A DNA stretch of 64,000 nt from Adhaeribacter radiodurans (GTDB lineage: Bacteria; Bacteroidota; Bacteroidia; Cytophagales; Hymenobacteraceae), in contig NZ_CP055153.1 of the NCBI RefSeq assembly GCF_014075995.1, forward strand, positions 5,580,001 to 5,644,000. The letters are read 5' to 3'. Position numbers and translations under genes: made by a program. The notes beneath the pieces were generated by a model that saw only the letters and a program-made list of their open reading frames with translations, was not told the DNA's origin and ran no database searches. This document shows positions 37,789-46,500 of this stretch, piece by piece; within the stretch, counting starts at the first letter, position 1, and each line of letters opens with the position of its first letter.

Positions 37789-38904
37789 TTAAGCTTTGGC
37801 CGGAATAGAGTTAATCACGGCTAAATATTTATCAATCACCAATTGTTCATCGAATTTAGTAACGGCTAACCGGCGACTGGCAGCGCCCATTTGTTGCAGT
37901 TGAGAATCGGCTAACAAATACATTTGCTCCATTTTAGTTGCCAGATCCGTTGCGTTGCGTACTTCGCAGAGGTAACCATTTTCGCCGTTAACCACTGTTT
38001 CTTTACAACCCGGCACATAGGTAGTAATAATAGGTTTACCCAACGCAGCAGCTTCCAGTAAGGTTTTAGGCGTACCTTCGCGGTAAGAAGGCAATACTAC
38101 GCAATCCGATTCTAAAATAACCGAAGCTACATCGTCGGTGGTACCTAAATATTCAATAGCGCCTTCGTTTACCCAAGCCATAAATGTGTTTTTCTTGATA
38201 CCAATATTGCCTGCTTCATCGAGGCCGCCCAGCAATTGGCAGCGTACCTGCGGGTATTTTTGTTTTAACTTCCGGCTGGCTTCTACAAATTCTACCACGC
38301 CTTTTTCGTACAGCACGCGGGCAATCATTAAAAAAGTAAAGTCCAGGTTACGGGTAAATACGGGTGCGGGCACAAATTTTTTAATATCAATACCCGAACC
38401 GGGCAGCACATCCGTTAAGCGAGGCTTCACCAGTTTATAATGAATAAATAAAGCCTGGTCGTCGTGATTCTGAAAGAATACTTTTAACGGAAACCAAAAA
38501 GCCAGGCGGTATAAACCCAAAGCCACTTTCGAAACCAGGTTGCGCACAATAAACACCGTACCCAAACCCGAAACGTTATTAATAGTAGGAATGCCCGCTA
38601 ATTTAGCCGCCAACGTACCGTAAATATTAGGTTTAATGGTATATTGTAAAATTACCTGGGGCTGCACTTTGGTATAAACCGAATAAAACTGCTTAATTAA
38701 AAGCATATCCTGCAAAGGATTGGTACCTTTATTTTCCATTTGGATAGGTACGTATTGGCAACCGGCGGCTACTAAATACGGCGAATAAGCATCAGGTGGA
38801 GCAATGGCTATTACTTCGTGCCCCTCTGCCAAAAGCGCTTTTACCAGGCTCATCCGAAAATTGTAAATATTCCAGGAAGTATTAATTACAATGGCAATCC
38901 GCAT
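37789..38904 (-). CDS. Glycosyltransferase family 4-like
   Basis: A 371-residue GT-B enzyme. The N-terminal domain has NTSWNIYNFRMSLVKAL and GHEVIAIAPPD; the C-terminal domain has LLGGLD, the E-x7-E-type donor-site region ESDCVVLPSYREGTPKTLLEAAALGKP and NGYLCEV. It probably transfers a sugar in lipopolysaccharide or capsule assembly. The neighbour rfbC supports a polysaccharide role. Confidence 0.9.
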   Translation of the reverse strand: MRIAIVINTSWNIYNFRMSLVKALLAEGHEVIAIAPPDAYSPYLVAAGCQYVPIQMENKGTNPLQDMLLIKQFYSVYTKVQPQVILQYTIKPNIYGTLAAKLAGIPTINNVSGLGTVFIVRNLVSKVALGLYRLAFWFPLKVFFQNHDDQALFIHYKLVKPRLTDVLPGSGIDIKKFVPAPVFTRNLDFTFLMIARVLYEKGVVEFVEASRKLKQKYPQVRCQLLGGLDEAGNIGIKKNTFMAWVNEGAIEYLGTTDDVASVILESDCVVLPSYREGTPKTLLEAAALGKPIITTYVPGCKETVVNGENGYLCEVRNATDLATKMEQMYLLADSQLQQMGAASRRLAVTKFDEQLVIDKYLAVINSIPAKA

Positions 38905-39311
38905 AATGGCTTTCGCTCCGCCCGTTTTTTAGCGCCACAAAGATAGAAAGTTCCCGGCAAAGTTCCTGCTATTACCCTGGTTAAGGCTTTTGGGTTGTAT
39001 TATTTAAAAAATAGGCTGTCAGAAAATCAAAATTTACTTTTTTTACCCTACTTTCCGGTTTCCTGGCGGGCCAGCTACGTTGAAAGAAGTTGAATAAGCT
39101 GTTTTAACAGAGTTGAAAAGCGGCTAAAATTTGAGTTATTCTTATCCCTTCTAATTATATTAAAATGGGTAATTGATTAATCAGCTTATTTAGTAAAACA
39201 GATTTTTAGAACAACGCATAGGTAACCAACGGAAATAGTACTTGTAGGGCTGCTTACGTGGCCTTTTTGCAAAAATTAACGTACACTTTTTATTTTACTT
39301 TTATTTTTTAC
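38905..39311. promoter_or_regulatory. Divergent intergenic region with candidate -7 box
   Basis: 407 bp between the glycosyltransferase and hflX. CAAAGATA at 38938-38945 reads TATCTTTG on the minus strand, 34 bp from the glycosyltransferase start, but without a well-spaced TTG upstream. Nothing else clear. Confidence 0.4.
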
Positions 39312-40544
39312 ATGGCCAAAAAATTACATGATACCGCTAAAGTGCAGGAAACTGCTGTTTTAATAGCTGTTCCTTCTAAAACGCAACCCGACGAACAAAC
39401 CGAAGAATATTTGCACGAACTGGCTTTTCTTACGGAAACTGTAGGGGTTCAAGCCATTAAGCGTTTTATTCAGAAATTAGAGAAACCCGACATTCGCACG
39501 TACGTGGGCAAAGGCAAGCTCGAAGAAATTAAAGCCTTCGTGGAAGAATTTCAGATTGACATGGTTATTTTCGACGACGACCTTACTCCTTCGCAGGTGC
39601 GCAACCTGGAAAGCGAGCTCAAGGTAAAAATCGTAGACCGTAGTTTATTAATTCTGGATATTTTCGCGCAACGGGCTAAAACGGCTCAGGCCCGCACACA
39701 GGTTGAAATGGCTCAGTACCAATACTTTTTACCCCGGTTAACTAACCTCTGGACCCACTTATCGCGGCAAAAAGGGGGTGTAGGCATGCGGGGCCCCGGT
39801 GAAACAGAAATTGAAACGGACCGTCGGATTGTGCGCGATAAAATTGCTTTGCTCCGCGACAAGCTCGACAAACTGGATAAGCAAAATTATCAGCAGCGAA
39901 AAGCACGGGCCGAAATGGTGCGCGTAGCTTTGGTTGGTTATACCAACGTAGGCAAATCCACGCTCATGAATTTACTATCTAAATCAGATGTTTTTGCCGA
40001 AAACAAATTATTTGCTACCGTTGATGCGACCGTGCGCAAAGTAGTAATTAACCAAATTCCTTTTTTGTTGTCAGACACGGTAGGATTTATTCGCAAATTG
40101 CCTACCCGCCTGATCGAGAGTTTTAAATCTACCCTGGATGAAATTCGCGAAGCTGATTTGCTCGTGCACGTAGTAGATATTTCGCACCCTTCGTTTGAAG
40201 AACACATTGAAATAGTAAATAAAACTTTAAAGGAAATTAACTCCGCCGAAAAACCGGTGTTGCTCGTGTTTAACAAAATAGACCAGTACCGCACTCAGGA
40301 AGCAGAAGAACTTAACGATATGGGCGAAGGCGCCGAACGGCCCACGTTAGAGGACCTCAGGCAAACGTACATGGCTAAAATGCATAATCCGGCCATTTTT
40401 ATTTCGGCCACGGCCCGCCTGAACATTGATGCCCTACGAGAAGAGTTGTTCGCCCGGGTAGCCACCATTCATAATGAGCGCTACCCAAATGTTTTGCCCC
40501 CTTCCGCCGAAGAACTGCATACCCCAGACAGGTACGAGGGTTAA
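39312..40544 (+). CDS. hflX: GTPase HflX
   Basis: 410 residues from ATG 39312. The frame extends to a GTG at 39258 but those 18 residues look like translated leader. The N-terminal HflX domain includes TYVGKGKLEEIKAF and IFDDDLTPSQVRNLE, then the linker GGVGMRGPGETEIETDRR and a G domain with G1 GYTNVGKST, G3 DTVGF and G4 NKID. HflX binds the 50S subunit and splits stalled or heat-damaged ribosomes. Confidence 0.95.
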   Translation: MAKKLHDTAKVQETAVLIAVPSKTQPDEQTEEYLHELAFLTETVGVQAIKRFIQKLEKPDIRTYVGKGKLEEIKAFVEEFQIDMVIFDDDLTPSQVRNLESELKVKIVDRSLLILDIFAQRAKTAQARTQVEMAQYQYFLPRLTNLWTHLSRQKGGVGMRGPGETEIETDRRIVRDKIALLRDKLDKLDKQNYQQRKARAEMVRVALVGYTNVGKSTLMNLLSKSDVFAENKLFATVDATVRKVVINQIPFLLSDTVGFIRKLPTRLIESFKSTLDEIREADLLVHVVDISHPSFEEHIEIVNKTLKEINSAEKPVLLVFNKIDQYRTQEAEELNDMGEGAERPTLEDLRQTYMAKMHNPAIFISATARLNIDALREELFARVATIHNERYPNVLPPSAEELHTPDRYEG

Positions 40545-40643
40545 TATTTACTTTTTCGCTGATTTTATTTTAAATCTTTTTCCGGTATTCGGTTATGGTA
40601 GCTAAAGACTTGTACCTACTACCAATTACTGGCACGAGTTCCG

Positions 40644-40735
40644 GTTATCGGTTGTATTTGGGAGGATATATGGAATAAGGAAGTAAAATATAATGCAGAT
40701 AACCGGAGTTACTCCGTTTATCTGGTAGTTAGCTG
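40644..40735 (+). repeat. Leading repeat of cassette-like locus 1
   Basis: About three quarters identical by eye to 46387-46475, with exact shared blocks AGTAAAATATA, GCAGATAACCGGAGT and CGTTTATCTG. The core folds as CAGATAA-CCGGAG...CTCCG-TTTATCTG. It lies 24 bp before the SUFU gene, as its partner lies 26 bp before the membrane-protein gene, so the same boundary precedes two unrelated genes. Confidence 0.75.
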
Positions 40736-40758
40736 ATATTTAAAAGCAAAAAAACTCT

Positions 40759-41325
40759 ATGAGTTCACAGGAATATGTTTATAAGGTACAGCAACATTAT
40801 GAAAGCTATTTTCAAACTTCTGGAAACAAAAAAGTTTTAGATAAAGGACCAAAAGAAAAACTTCACCCAAACTTTTATATTCTTGAGTTTGCTCCAAATA
40901 AAATCCACGACTTCTGGACTTATTGCACAGTTGGGATGTCAGTTGATTGTGAAGAAGAAAATCTTATTGAGCTTTTCATTTACTCACCTCGTCAGGACGT
41001 TGCACTTATAGAATTATTGACAGTTGCAGCATCTTACCACAGGAATGTTCTTCCTTTAGATTTGAATCACACGGTAAATATTGGGCAGCCTTGGCTTGAT
41101 GATTCGAAATGTGACCACGGATTTATATCCCTTCCCTATTTAGATGGGGAACAACTTGAAATTTTGGAATTAGGAGAGAAGGTAATTAATTGTTACTGGT
41201 TCATACCAATTACAGAAAAGGAACGGGACTATAAAATGGGAAATGGTGTAGAAGATTTGGAACAGCTATTTGAGGAAAAGCAACTTGATTATCTGAATCC
41301 AAACAGAAAAGAACTAGTGGTATAA
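40759..41325 (+). CDS. Suppressor-of-fused (SUFU) domain protein
   Basis: A 188-residue protein matching the bacterial SUFU-like family: FWTYCTVGMS, LIELFIYSPR, LPYLDGEQLEIL and VINCYWFIPITEKERDYKMGNGVEDLEQLFEE. Bacterial members are often stand-alone or immunity-like genes; their role is unknown. Here it sits alone between a leading repeat (40644-40735) and an attC-like palindrome (from 41341), i.e. as a single-gene cassette. Confidence 0.85.
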   Translation: MSSQEYVYKVQQHYESYFQTSGNKKVLDKGPKEKLHPNFYILEFAPNKIHDFWTYCTVGMSVDCEEENLIELFIYSPRQDVALIELLTVAASYHRNVLPLDLNHTVNIGQPWLDDSKCDHGFISLPYLDGEQLEILELGEKVINCYWFIPITEKERDYKMGNGVEDLEQLFEEKQLDYLNPNRKELVV

Positions 41326-41340
41326 TTAAGAAAAACAACA

Positions 41341-41403
41341 GCTAACCACGTGTATACTTTATGCTTCGGCCGATGGCCTAGCGCGTCGTTTACACTAGTC
41401 CGT
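41341..41403 (+). repeat. attC-like palindrome 1, left part (split by IS)
   Basis: Begins GCTAAC, has an outer stem GTGTATAC / GTTTACAC and a central GGCC-GAT-GGCC. It starts 15 bp after the SUFU stop. The right part resumes at 43066 (CCGTTGGC) after the IS1182-type element. Restored, it runs GCTAAC...CCGTTGGC and is colinear with the intact site at 46993-47061. Confidence 0.7.
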
Positions 41404-43065
41404 CAGACTGTCTAATAACATAATATAATTTGTAACCTCCAGTAGGCTAAGTAACTAAACAATAAAGTACTAGCTCACTTACCTGATGAAGTTTATACAA
41501 AGTAGCCCACGCAGTCAAGTTCCTTTTTCCGGTGCCAGCCTGGAGGAGGCCATTTCAGCGGAGAATGAGGTGCGTTACATCGATGCCTTTGTAGACGCAC
41601 TCCCGCTCCAGAAACTAGGCTTCCGCCTGGCGTTTACCGAGAATGGCCGCCCGGCTTACCATCCAGCCATCTTACTTAAGCTCTTTATCTATGGCTATCT
41701 CAATCGCATCCGCTCCTCCCGGTGCCTGGAGAAGGAATGCCACCGCAATATTGAAGTGATGTGGCTGCTGGGCCAACTCACCCCGGACCACAACACGATT
41801 GCCAACTTCCGCAAGAATTACCCCAAAGCCATCACCCAGGTCTTTCGGACCACCGTTCAAATGGCCCGTCACTTTCAACTGATCGGGGGACAACTGCTGG
41901 CTGGTGACAGCACGAAGCTGCGGGCTCAGAACTCCAAGAAAAATAACTATAACCAAAGCAAGATTGCGCGTCACCTGGCCTACATTGAAAACAAGCTGGC
42001 TGGCTTCACCCAAGCCCTTGCCCTAGTAGATAATGCCGCGGAAAGAGAGCAGATCACCCAGGCGATGACCAAGCACTTGCAGCGGCAACAGTATTACCGC
42101 CAGTTGGCTCAGCAGCTAAAGAACTCGGGAGAGGAACAGGTGTCCACCTCAGATCCAGAAAGCCGGCAGATGATCATCCGAAATACTATTACCGAAGTAG
42201 CTTACAACGTACAGACTACCGTAGACGCCAAGCACTGCCTGCCTATTGACTACCAAGTGACGAACCACAACGACAGTAAGGCGATGGGTAATATGCTGCG
42301 CCGGGCCAAGAGTATCGTTGGTCATAGTTCCTTCTCCGCTCTCTTTGACAAGGGGTACCATACGGGCTCAGAACTGGAAATCGCCCAACGGCTGGGTATC
42401 CGCACACTGGTAGCCATTCCAGCACCGGCTGCTAGTGCCCCGGACGCCAACTACAACCTAGAGCACTTTGCCTATGACCCTGCCAGAAATGTGTATGTCT
42501 GCCCGCAGCAACAGGTGCTTACCACCAACGGTAGCATCTACACTAAAAATCGGGGTTATTCCAACCAGACTAGCTTTTGGCAGTACCGCACCAGGTCCTG
42601 TAAAAGTTGTCTCGCCCGTATTCGCTGCACCACGGCTAAAAACGGCAAACTTATCGAACGCAACGTCTACTCCCCCGTTTTTGAAAAGAATCGAGCGAAC
42701 ATTACCGCCAACCCGGAGCTTTACAAGCGGCGACAGGCCATTGTCGAGCATCCTTTCGGCACCCTGAAAAGGCAGTGGGGCTACAGCTACGTACTCTCCA
42801 AGAAGGGCATAGCCCGTGCTTCGGCTGATGTGGGACTCATGCTGGTGGCCTACAACCTACGCCGGCTGCTCCACATACTGGGGATGCAGGCCGTTATGGC
42901 TTATATCCAAGCACGAGCTGCCTTACTAATCGGCTCCCGTACTAAAGTTAGCGTACAGTTGCAGCGATACATGGAAAATATAACAATAAGTCTAAACTGC
43001 TACTTTATATATCTTAAGAATACTATCTTTATGAAACTATCTAGCCGAGGTTATTAGACAAACTG
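41404..43065 (+). mobile_element. IS1182-type insertion sequence, 4-bp target duplication
   Basis: Inverted ends CAGACTGTCTAATAAC (41404-41419) and 43050-43065 (reverse complement matches 14 of 16). The flanks are CCGT at 41400-41403 and CCGT at 43066-43069, a 4-bp target-site duplication. Removing the element and one CCGT restores an attC-like palindrome. Gene and ends are intact, suggesting a recent insertion. Confidence 0.85.
41486..43057 (+). CDS. IS1182-family transposase
   Basis: A 523-residue transposase: N-terminal YHPAILLKLFIYGYLNRIRSS and LTPDHNTIANFRKN, catalytic block GGQLLAGDSTKLRAQNSKK (first Asp), TTVDAKHCLPIDYQVTNHND, FDKGYHTGSEL (second Asp), Cys-rich segment CKSCLARIRC and the late acidic YKRRQAIVEHPFGTLKRQWG (Glu). 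The last codons and stop lie inside the right inverted repeat. No frameshift. Confidence 0.9.
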   Translation: MKFIQSSPRSQVPFSGASLEEAISAENEVRYIDAFVDALPLQKLGFRLAFTENGRPAYHPAILLKLFIYGYLNRIRSSRCLEKECHRNIEVMWLLGQLTPDHNTIANFRKNYPKAITQVFRTTVQMARHFQLIGGQLLAGDSTKLRAQNSKKNNYNQSKIARHLAYIENKLAGFTQALALVDNAAEREQITQAMTKHLQRQQYYRQLAQQLKNSGEEQVSTSDPESRQMIIRNTITEVAYNVQTTVDAKHCLPIDYQVTNHNDSKAMGNMLRRAKSIVGHSSFSALFDKGYHTGSELEIAQRLGIRTLVAIPAPAASAPDANYNLEHFAYDPARNVYVCPQQQVLTTNGSIYTKNRGYSNQTSFWQYRTRSCKSCLARIRCTTAKNGKLIERNVYSPVFEKNRANITANPELYKRRQAIVEHPFGTLKRQWGYSYVLSKKGIARASADVGLMLVAYNLRRLLHILGMQAVMAYIQARAALLIGSRTKVSVQLQRYMENITISLNCYFIYLKNTIFMKLSSRGY

Positions 43066-43123
43066 CCGTTGGCTGCAAGCTTGACCATTAAAAATTTACT
43101 CATTACAAATTAAAATTAGGCAT

Positions 43124-43606
43124 ATGAAAACTTTTATTTTTTTACTGCTGACAGTTTTTGTCTCAATTGTTAGCATGGGACAAAGTTCCAAGGATGAAGA
43201 ATCAGTAAAAAAGGTAATCAATGCATTTCAAGATGATTTCAATGATGGAAGTTTTAAAAATGCTGCTGCTTATACAACCTCAGATTGGGAACACCTCGAT
43301 CCAGGAGGCGGAATCGTCAAAGGGCGTGAGGAAGTTTTAAAGGTAGTTAGAGGAGTTCATCAAACAATTTTAAAGGGAGTAAGTATGACAATACAAAGCA
43401 TGAGTATTCGCTTTATTACTCCTGATGTTGCAATAGCAGATGTCATTCACAAGATTAGCGACTTTGAATTACCGGCTGGCGTGAAGCATAAAAATGAACT
43501 GAATTTAAAAACTTATGTAGTAGTAAAACAAAAGGGAAAATGGTTATTAACGCATGACCAAAATACTACTGTAGCCGGTTCTAATACGGCAGAAAATCCG
43601 AAGTAA
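43124..43606 (+). CDS. Secreted SnoaL-like (DUF4440/SgcJ-type) protein
   Basis: A 160-residue protein with a signal peptide (to about SIVSMGQ). The NTF2-like part reads VINAFQDDFNDGSFKNAAAYTTSDWEHLDPGGGIVKGREEV and ends with KGKWLLTHDQNT. This fold includes polyketide cyclases and many unknown enzymes. It follows the restored attC-like site 1, so it may be another cassette gene, although no palindrome is seen behind it. Confidence 0.82.
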   Translation: MKTFIFLLLTVFVSIVSMGQSSKDEESVKKVINAFQDDFNDGSFKNAAAYTTSDWEHLDPGGGIVKGREEVLKVVRGVHQTILKGVSMTIQSMSIRFITPDVAIADVIHKISDFELPAGVKHKNELNLKTYVVVKQKGKWLLTHDQNTTVAGSNTAENPK

Positions 43607-43824
43607 ATATTCTGACAATGTCGGTTTGAACAAAGAAGCAAGCAGCCAACAGCAGCTTTAAAAAATAAGGGCTGAAGAATATACGTTTAGCGGATTACTT
43701 TTATTGAGCAGCAAAAAGTAAATTAAGCTGCAGTTCTCCCAATGCCCTTACTTCTTAAAGCTATAAACCGTTAATGGTTATTCTTACCATCTCGCCTAAA
43801 TATTAAACCTGAAAAGCTATACTT

Positions 43825-44319
43825 ATGAACATGAACATTATTAATACTGGCAATGAACAAGGACAAAGTATTTCAGTAGTTGGCGACACGTATCGTATTC
43901 TGATTTCGGGCGAGCAAACAGGTGGCAATTACGCTGTTATTGACATGCTAGTAGTACCTCCTGGTGGTGGACCGGGGCCTCACGCGCATAAAGACATGCA
44001 AGAAATGTTTTATGTAGTTGAGGGAGAAATTGATTTTAAAATGCAAAGCGGCAGCTACACGGCAAAAAAAGGGGCTTTTGTAAATATTCCTTTGGGAGGT
44101 GCCGTTCATAGCTTTAAAAATAAAACAGATACAGTTGCACATTTACTATGTACCGTTGTTCCGGCAGGTTTGGAGAGCTTTTTCAAAGAAATAGGAAAAC
44201 CTATTGCTGCAGGTGAATTTTTAACGCCGCAGCCTCCAACGTCAGAGGAGTTAAACAAACTGCAACAACTAGCCGAAAAATATGGGCAAAAACTTTATCC
44301 ACCCAATTTCCTAGACTAA
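43825..44319 (+). CDS. Cupin domain protein
   Basis: A 164-residue single-domain cupin with metal-site motif 1 PGPHAHKDMQEMFYVVEGEIDF (H-x-H-x4-E) and motif 2 YTAKKGAFVNIPLGGAVHSFKN. Likely a small oxidoreductase, isomerase or binding protein; substrate unknown. Stand-alone gene 218 bp behind the SnoaL-like gene. Confidence 0.85.
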   Translation: MNMNIINTGNEQGQSISVVGDTYRILISGEQTGGNYAVIDMLVVPPGGGPGPHAHKDMQEMFYVVEGEIDFKMQSGSYTAKKGAFVNIPLGGAVHSFKNKTDTVAHLLCTVVPAGLESFFKEIGKPIAAGEFLTPQPPTSEELNKLQQLAEKYGQKLYPPNFLD

Positions 44320-44519
44320 GCCTTTATTTTTACAGATTTTTTTTATACCGGATAAAGCAAAATAGTTAGAATGCATGCCCGAACCGCTAACACGGCCTAT
44401 ATTAAAGAGCGGCTTAATTGCGTATGCTCAGTATATTTAACAAGCTATTACATTGCTCTCAGTAAAAGCTCTGTTTGCTACCTTAATAATAGAACCTGAA
44501 GCTACCATTATAAAATAAA

Positions 44520-45095
44520 ATGCAGGAAATAGAAATATTTTACCCAGCGAGCCTTACCGATTGGCGAAACTGGTTAGAGGAAAACCATCTTTCTAAACAA
44601 GCGGTATGGCTTGTTTTTTACACTAAAGGATCCGGAAAACCATCTATTACCTGGAGCAATGCGGTAGATGTAGCTCTTTGCTTTGGTTGGATTGATAGTA
44701 AGAAAATTAAGATAGACGAAGAAACATCGCATCAGTTTTTCAGCAAACGCAAGCCTACTAGTACCTGGTCCAGAATTAATAAAGACAAAGTAAATCGGTT
44801 GATGGAGGAGCAATTAATGACTAACGCCGGATTTAAAACAATTGAAATAGCCAAGCAAAATGGCTCCTGGACCATTTTAGATGAAGTAGAAAAATTAGTA
44901 ATTCCGGAAGACCTGGAAAGCGAGCTTAAAACCAAACCATTCGCCCTGGACTACTTTCAAAATTTAAGCAAATCCGTTAGGAAAGCAATTTTACAGTGGG
45001 TTACTCTTGCTAAACGCCCAGAAACCAGACAAAAGCGAATAACCGAAATAGTAGAACTTGCCGCGCAAAAACAAAAGCCCAAACACCTGCAATAA
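44520..45095 (+). CDS. YdeI/OmpD-associated family protein
   Basis: A 191-residue protein with family blocks: DWRNWLEENHLSKQAVWLVF, ITWSNAVDVALCFGWIDSKK, HQFFSKRKPTSTWSRINK and a C-terminal helical stretch LSKSVRKAILQWVTLAKRPETRQKRI. Homologues are called YdeI-like or bacteriocin-protection proteins; their biochemical role is unclear. A solo IS end lies 28 bp behind the stop. Confidence 0.87.
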   Translation: MQEIEIFYPASLTDWRNWLEENHLSKQAVWLVFYTKGSGKPSITWSNAVDVALCFGWIDSKKIKIDEETSHQFFSKRKPTSTWSRINKDKVNRLMEEQLMTNAGFKTIEIAKQNGSWTILDEVEKLVIPEDLESELKTKPFALDYFQNLSKSVRKAILQWVTLAKRPETRQKRITEIVELAAQKQKPKHLQ

Positions 45096-45122
45096 GAACT
45101 TTTTAATGTATCCTTATATTTA

Positions 45123-45137
45123 TCTCGAACTCACGTT
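45123..45137. repeat. Solo IS982-type terminal repeat
   Basis: CTCGAACTCACGTTA matches the left end of the IS982 element at 4578 (reverse complement GCTCGAACTCACGTTT) over 14 bases. No transposase is next to it. It may be the footprint of a lost copy or a target hot spot; 14 bp could also be chance. Confidence 0.45.
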
Positions 45138-45182
45138 AATTATAAAAATTTATTTATTGCCTAAATCCATCATTCATCCTTT

Positions 45183-46049
45183 ATGGCAATTCAAAACTCC
45201 AACTCAATCAAACTTTCAACTATTCCGGATAAGTCCAATGAACAAATAAAATCGACTTATAAAGTTATAAAAGACGTTTACTACGGCTCCGATAAAGAGC
45301 AAAATATGGACGTTTACCTCTCTGAAGAGGCCCCAAAATTAGCGGATAAAAATTTTACTATCCTTTTCCTGCATGGTGGCGCTTTTTACCTTAGCGACAA
45401 AGCTCAAGAGGAAAAATACATTCAACCTTACTTACACAAAGGACTGAATGTGGTGAATATGAATTACCGACTTAAGCGCGGAATACCTATAGCAATAGAA
45501 GATTTAACTAATGCGCTCCATTACTTAGAAGCGAATAAGGCAACTTACCTATTAAATTTAAACAAAATAATTTTAGTAGGGTTTTCGGCAGGTGCACATA
45601 TTGCAAGTATAGTAGGCCTTTCGGCAAACAATTCTGATTATTTTAACCAGCTAAATAAAGAAATTAAATTTTCTGGAATTATAAATTTTTCGGGATTAGT
45701 AGATGGATTAGCTGTAGTTGAAAAAGGATTTATGAATCATGAACTACAATTAATGAAAGATATCGGGAATTCCTTGTTTCCTTTTACGGAGGGCTATACC
45801 CCCAATAAAATTATTACTAAATATGAGCCTATAATTTATTTTGATAAACATGACCCACCATTTTTTTTATGGTACGGCGGGAAGGACGACCAAATTCCTC
45901 CCGCTACGTTTGAAGTATTTGTTAAATTGCTGCAGGAAAATAAAAGCAAAAATGAAGTAATTTTTTCGCCTGAAAGTAATCACTTCCCAACCTCAGCCGA
46001 ACGGAAATATATTTACGATAGAATATTTACTTTTCTGGACAAACTATAA
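45183..46049 (+). CDS. Alpha/beta hydrolase (carboxylesterase-like)
   Basis: A 288-residue cytoplasmic enzyme of the hormone-sensitive-lipase/BD-FAE-like group: ILFLHGGAFYLSDKAQEE (HGG oxyanion motif), NMNYRLKR, nucleophile in VGFSAGAHIASIVG, an acid near the end (YGGKDDQIPP) and a histidine in ESNHFPTSAERKYI. No signal peptide. Probably hydrolyses small esters or amides. Confidence 0.87.
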   Translation: MAIQNSNSIKLSTIPDKSNEQIKSTYKVIKDVYYGSDKEQNMDVYLSEEAPKLADKNFTILFLHGGAFYLSDKAQEEKYIQPYLHKGLNVVNMNYRLKRGIPIAIEDLTNALHYLEANKATYLLNLNKIILVGFSAGAHIASIVGLSANNSDYFNQLNKEIKFSGIINFSGLVDGLAVVEKGFMNHELQLMKDIGNSLFPFTEGYTPNKIITKYEPIIYFDKHDPPFFLWYGGKDDQIPPATFEVFVKLLQENKSKNEVIFSPESNHFPTSAERKYIYDRIFTFLDKL

Positions 46050-46203
46050 AACAGACTGCTTTTAGCAAATCATTTATAGTAAGCTTCTATTAATTTTCCA
46101 GAAAGAGTTATAAGGTGTTTGAAAAGTTTACGTCTATGCATCAACCATTTACTAAAAAGCCCACCATTGTAAATTTGTAAACCCTAGCTTTACTATTTTA
46201 AAT

Positions 46204-46345
46204 TTAACGTGCCGTAAATCCTCCATCCAAAATGATTGCTTAACCAATCAGGAAGCCTGCGCCTTCACTACTACATAACCAAAGAACCGCAGCCCCCGAA
46301 AAACTCCGGACGTATTTAGGAATGGGCAGAGCAAAGCTTGGATGA
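46204..46345 (-). pseudogene. Remnant of a short-chain dehydrogenase (SDR) gene
   Basis: The minus strand reads GAAVLWLCSSEGAGFLIG, a TAA where SDRs usually have Gln, then AIILDGGFTAR and stop. This is the typical SDR C terminus (AVLWLCSD...TGQAI-DGG). No upstream SDR part is seen, so only the last 40-45 codons survive. It lies directly before the leading repeat of the cassette-like cluster. Confidence 0.6.
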
Positions 46346-46386
46346 AAAAGTAAAATTTTTAAAATACCCAGAACGGAGTTGTGCTG

Positions 46387-46475
46387 CTTATCGGTTATTT
46401 TTGGATAGATAAACAGAATAATGCAGTAAAATATATTGCAGATAACCGGAGTAGTTGCGTTTATCTGCTATTTAG
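46387..46475 (+). repeat. Leading repeat of cassette-like locus 2
   Basis: Diverged copy of 40644-40735 (shared CTTATCGGTT, AGTAAAATATA, GCAGATAACCGGAGT, GCGTTTATCTG). It precedes the first gene of a tandem series of gene-plus-palindrome units. Confidence 0.75.
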
Positions 46476-46500
46476 TAGTAATCAATAAATTAAAAAGAAA

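Noticed and set aside
44375-44440. Possible further attC-like site (CCGCTAACACGGCC)
   Set aside because: No matching right box or inverted end within about 100 bp.
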